13,577 bases of DNA from SVQP01 sp045658965 (lineage in GTDB: Bacteria; Bacillota; Clostridia; Oscillospirales; CAG-272): the NCBI GenBank assembly GCA_045658965.1, contig JAZOVZ010000052.1:1-13577 (forward strand), in the 5' to 3' direction. Position 1 is the first letter of the stretch. Each line of letters opens with the position of its first letter. Both the position numbers and the translations under genes were made by a program. This document shows positions 12,803 through 13,577 of this stretch, piece after piece. The notes beneath the pieces are model-generated. The model saw only the letters and a program-made list of their open reading frames with translations, had not been told where the DNA came from and did not search any database.

Positions 12803-12915
12803 TCAAAAATTGTTTGGTATTGCAAGTTTTTGGGGAATGACAAATACTTGCTTTTATGAAACTTGATTAAACAAAATACTCATCACGCTTTGCAACAGAG
12901 ACAATTGTTCATATT
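12803..12915. other. Intergenic DNA without recognised content
   Basis: No ORF with a ribosome binding site, no RNA gene and no clear promoter was seen in this AT-rich stretch between the UUCG terminator and the palindromic repeat. Confidence 0.5.
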
Positions 12916-13002
12916 GCGCGTAACAGGGGACAGGCCCTTGTTATCGTTGCAACGACCAAAGGGAGTTGCAATGTAACATGGTTCCGTCCACCTGTTACGC
13001 GC
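12916..13002. repeat. REPIN-like imperfect palindrome
   Basis: Two 38-nt arms (12916-12953 and 12965-13002) are reverse complements over most of their length, with a perfect 12-bp outer part (GCGCGTAACAGG / CCTGTTACGCGC) and a perfect inner GTTGCAA/TTGCAAC pair around an 11-nt loop. Each arm carries one copy of a repeat of the TGTAACA...CCGTCC...TGTTAC type. Two inverted repeats joined this way are the layout of REPINs, which RAYT (Y1-type) transposases spread. No RAYT gene is in the window. Confidence 0.7.
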
Positions 13003-13079
13003 GCGAAATTTCATCAAACTCTCGAAATGATCCCCAAGCTAATGCCCGTCAGACGGCTGATTTGCAAATGGATAAACTA

Positions 13080-13106
13080 TGTAACAGAGAACCGTCCCCT
13101 GTTACA
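13080..13106. repeat. Solo copy of the TGTAACAG/CTGTTACA repeat
   Basis: TGTAACAG and CTGTTACA are a perfect 8-bp inverted repeat around AGAACCGTCCC. The core ACCGTCC and the ends match those in the arms of the palindrome at 12916-13002, so this is a third copy of the same short element, 38 bp before the end of the orphan gene. Confidence 0.7.
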
Positions 13107-13144
13107 TTTTCTACGCCCGGAGAACTTGAAATCAAAGTCACATT

Positions 13145-13543
13145 CTAAGAGTGTGTACAAATTTCTTTTGCTTTTTGAATAATGAGTTCCATTTCCGATA
13201 GGAATTCTTCGTCATTCTCCAAGCAATACGTAATGAGTTTGTGATTTTTGAGATTGTACGATCCTACGAGATCATTGACTACTAATCCAAAAGATTTGTC
13301 ATAGTCTTTGTTATAGTCAGCGTTTTCTGGCCAATACATTACCACTTTGCCTTTTGCATCCAAAACAGAAACAGATAAATATATTTGTATTTCTTTTGTA
13401 CCGAAGAACATTGCTCGTTCCGGGCACAAAAAGAAACCTATATCAACAGAATAAGCAGTGCCTTCTACAATTGATATTAAATCGGAAATGCATTCCATGT
13501 TTTTTATTCTTTCGATGCTCTCAATGATTTCAGTAGCTCTCAT
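13145..13543 (-). CDS. Orphan protein of unknown function
   Basis: 132-residue soluble protein that I do not recognise. An N-terminal helix (TEIIESIERIKNM) is followed by a strand-rich middle (SVDIGFFLCPERAMFFG, IQIYLSVSVLDAKGKVVMYW), and a long acidic C-terminal helix (DEEFLSEMELIIQKAKEI). There is no signal peptide or membrane segment. The start is supported by AGGAG about 6 nt before ATG. It is markedly more AT-rich than the host genes and sits next to REPIN-like repeats, so it is probably acquired. Its size and alpha/beta/alpha make-up would suit an immunity-type protein, but nothing in the sequence proves that and no toxin gene is seen. Confidence 0.65.
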   Translation of the reverse strand: MRATEIIESIERIKNMECISDLISIVEGTAYSVDIGFFLCPERAMFFGTKEIQIYLSVSVLDAKGKVVMYWPENADYNKDYDKSFGLVVNDLVGSYNLKNHKLITYCLENDEEFLSEMELIIQKAKEICTHS

Positions 13544-13577
13544 CCATATCTCCTAATTCTCTATATTTTAGTTAACC

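Noticed and set aside
12771..12804. TTGACA-like -35 sequence before a plus-strand gene
   Set aside because: TTGACA at 12770-12775 is followed by a hairpin and no matching -10 or downstream gene on the plus strand. A minus-strand terminator explains the sequence better.

Overview
The window looks like a chromosomal segment of a spore-forming, gut-type Clostridia (Oscillospirales/Christensenellales-like). The support is a spoVG homologue, a clostridial-type MurC, AGGAGG-type ribosome binding sites, moderately GC-rich core genes, and a small operon preceded by a sporulation-sigma-like -10 box. This placement is inference from gene content; no ribosomal RNA gene is present.

Region 1 (1-2940) is the end of a mobile element at a tRNA-Ser(UGA) gene. 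It holds the tail of an upstream gene, a Tn916-sized tyrosine recombinase, a double helix-turn-helix excisionase-like protein and a terminator. Facing them on the minus strand, between the terminator and tRNA-Ser, are a gene for a HEPN-motif protein (candidate RNase) and, 8 nt after its stop codon, an abnormal tRNA-like RNA. That RNA has tRNA acceptor, D and T arms and an encoded CCA. Its anticodon arm is replaced by a 20-bp hairpin, as if 30 nt had been inserted next to a CAU anticodon loop. This HEPN/tRNA-like pair is the best candidate here for an undescribed system (toxin with RNA antitoxin, or anti-phage RNase with a tRNA decoy).

Region 2 (2941-3553) has no gene. It holds three degenerate copies of the 5' half of the tRNA-Ser gene, two of them followed by a shared 27-bp spacer and two interrupted by small insertions. 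They are probably scars of repeated integration at the tRNA.

Region 3 (3554-12644) is host chromosome. A minus-strand cluster runs murC, an EEP-fold hydrolase, a metallo-beta-lactamase-fold lipoprotein and a YjbR/MmcQ-like protein. spoVG reads divergently from murC. A minus-strand pair follows (DagK/YegS-type lipid kinase and YfcE-type phosphodiesterase). Divergent from that pair is a plus-strand operon of three small proteins, possibly expressed in sporulation. A minus-strand pair then encodes a PrsA-like foldase lipoprotein and a membrane-anchored protein.

Region 4 (12645-13577) is an accessory-looking stretch. It holds a UUCG-loop terminator, an 87-bp imperfect palindrome made of two inverted TGTAACAG/CTGTTACA-type repeats (REPIN-like), one solo copy of the same repeat, and an AT-rich orphan gene.
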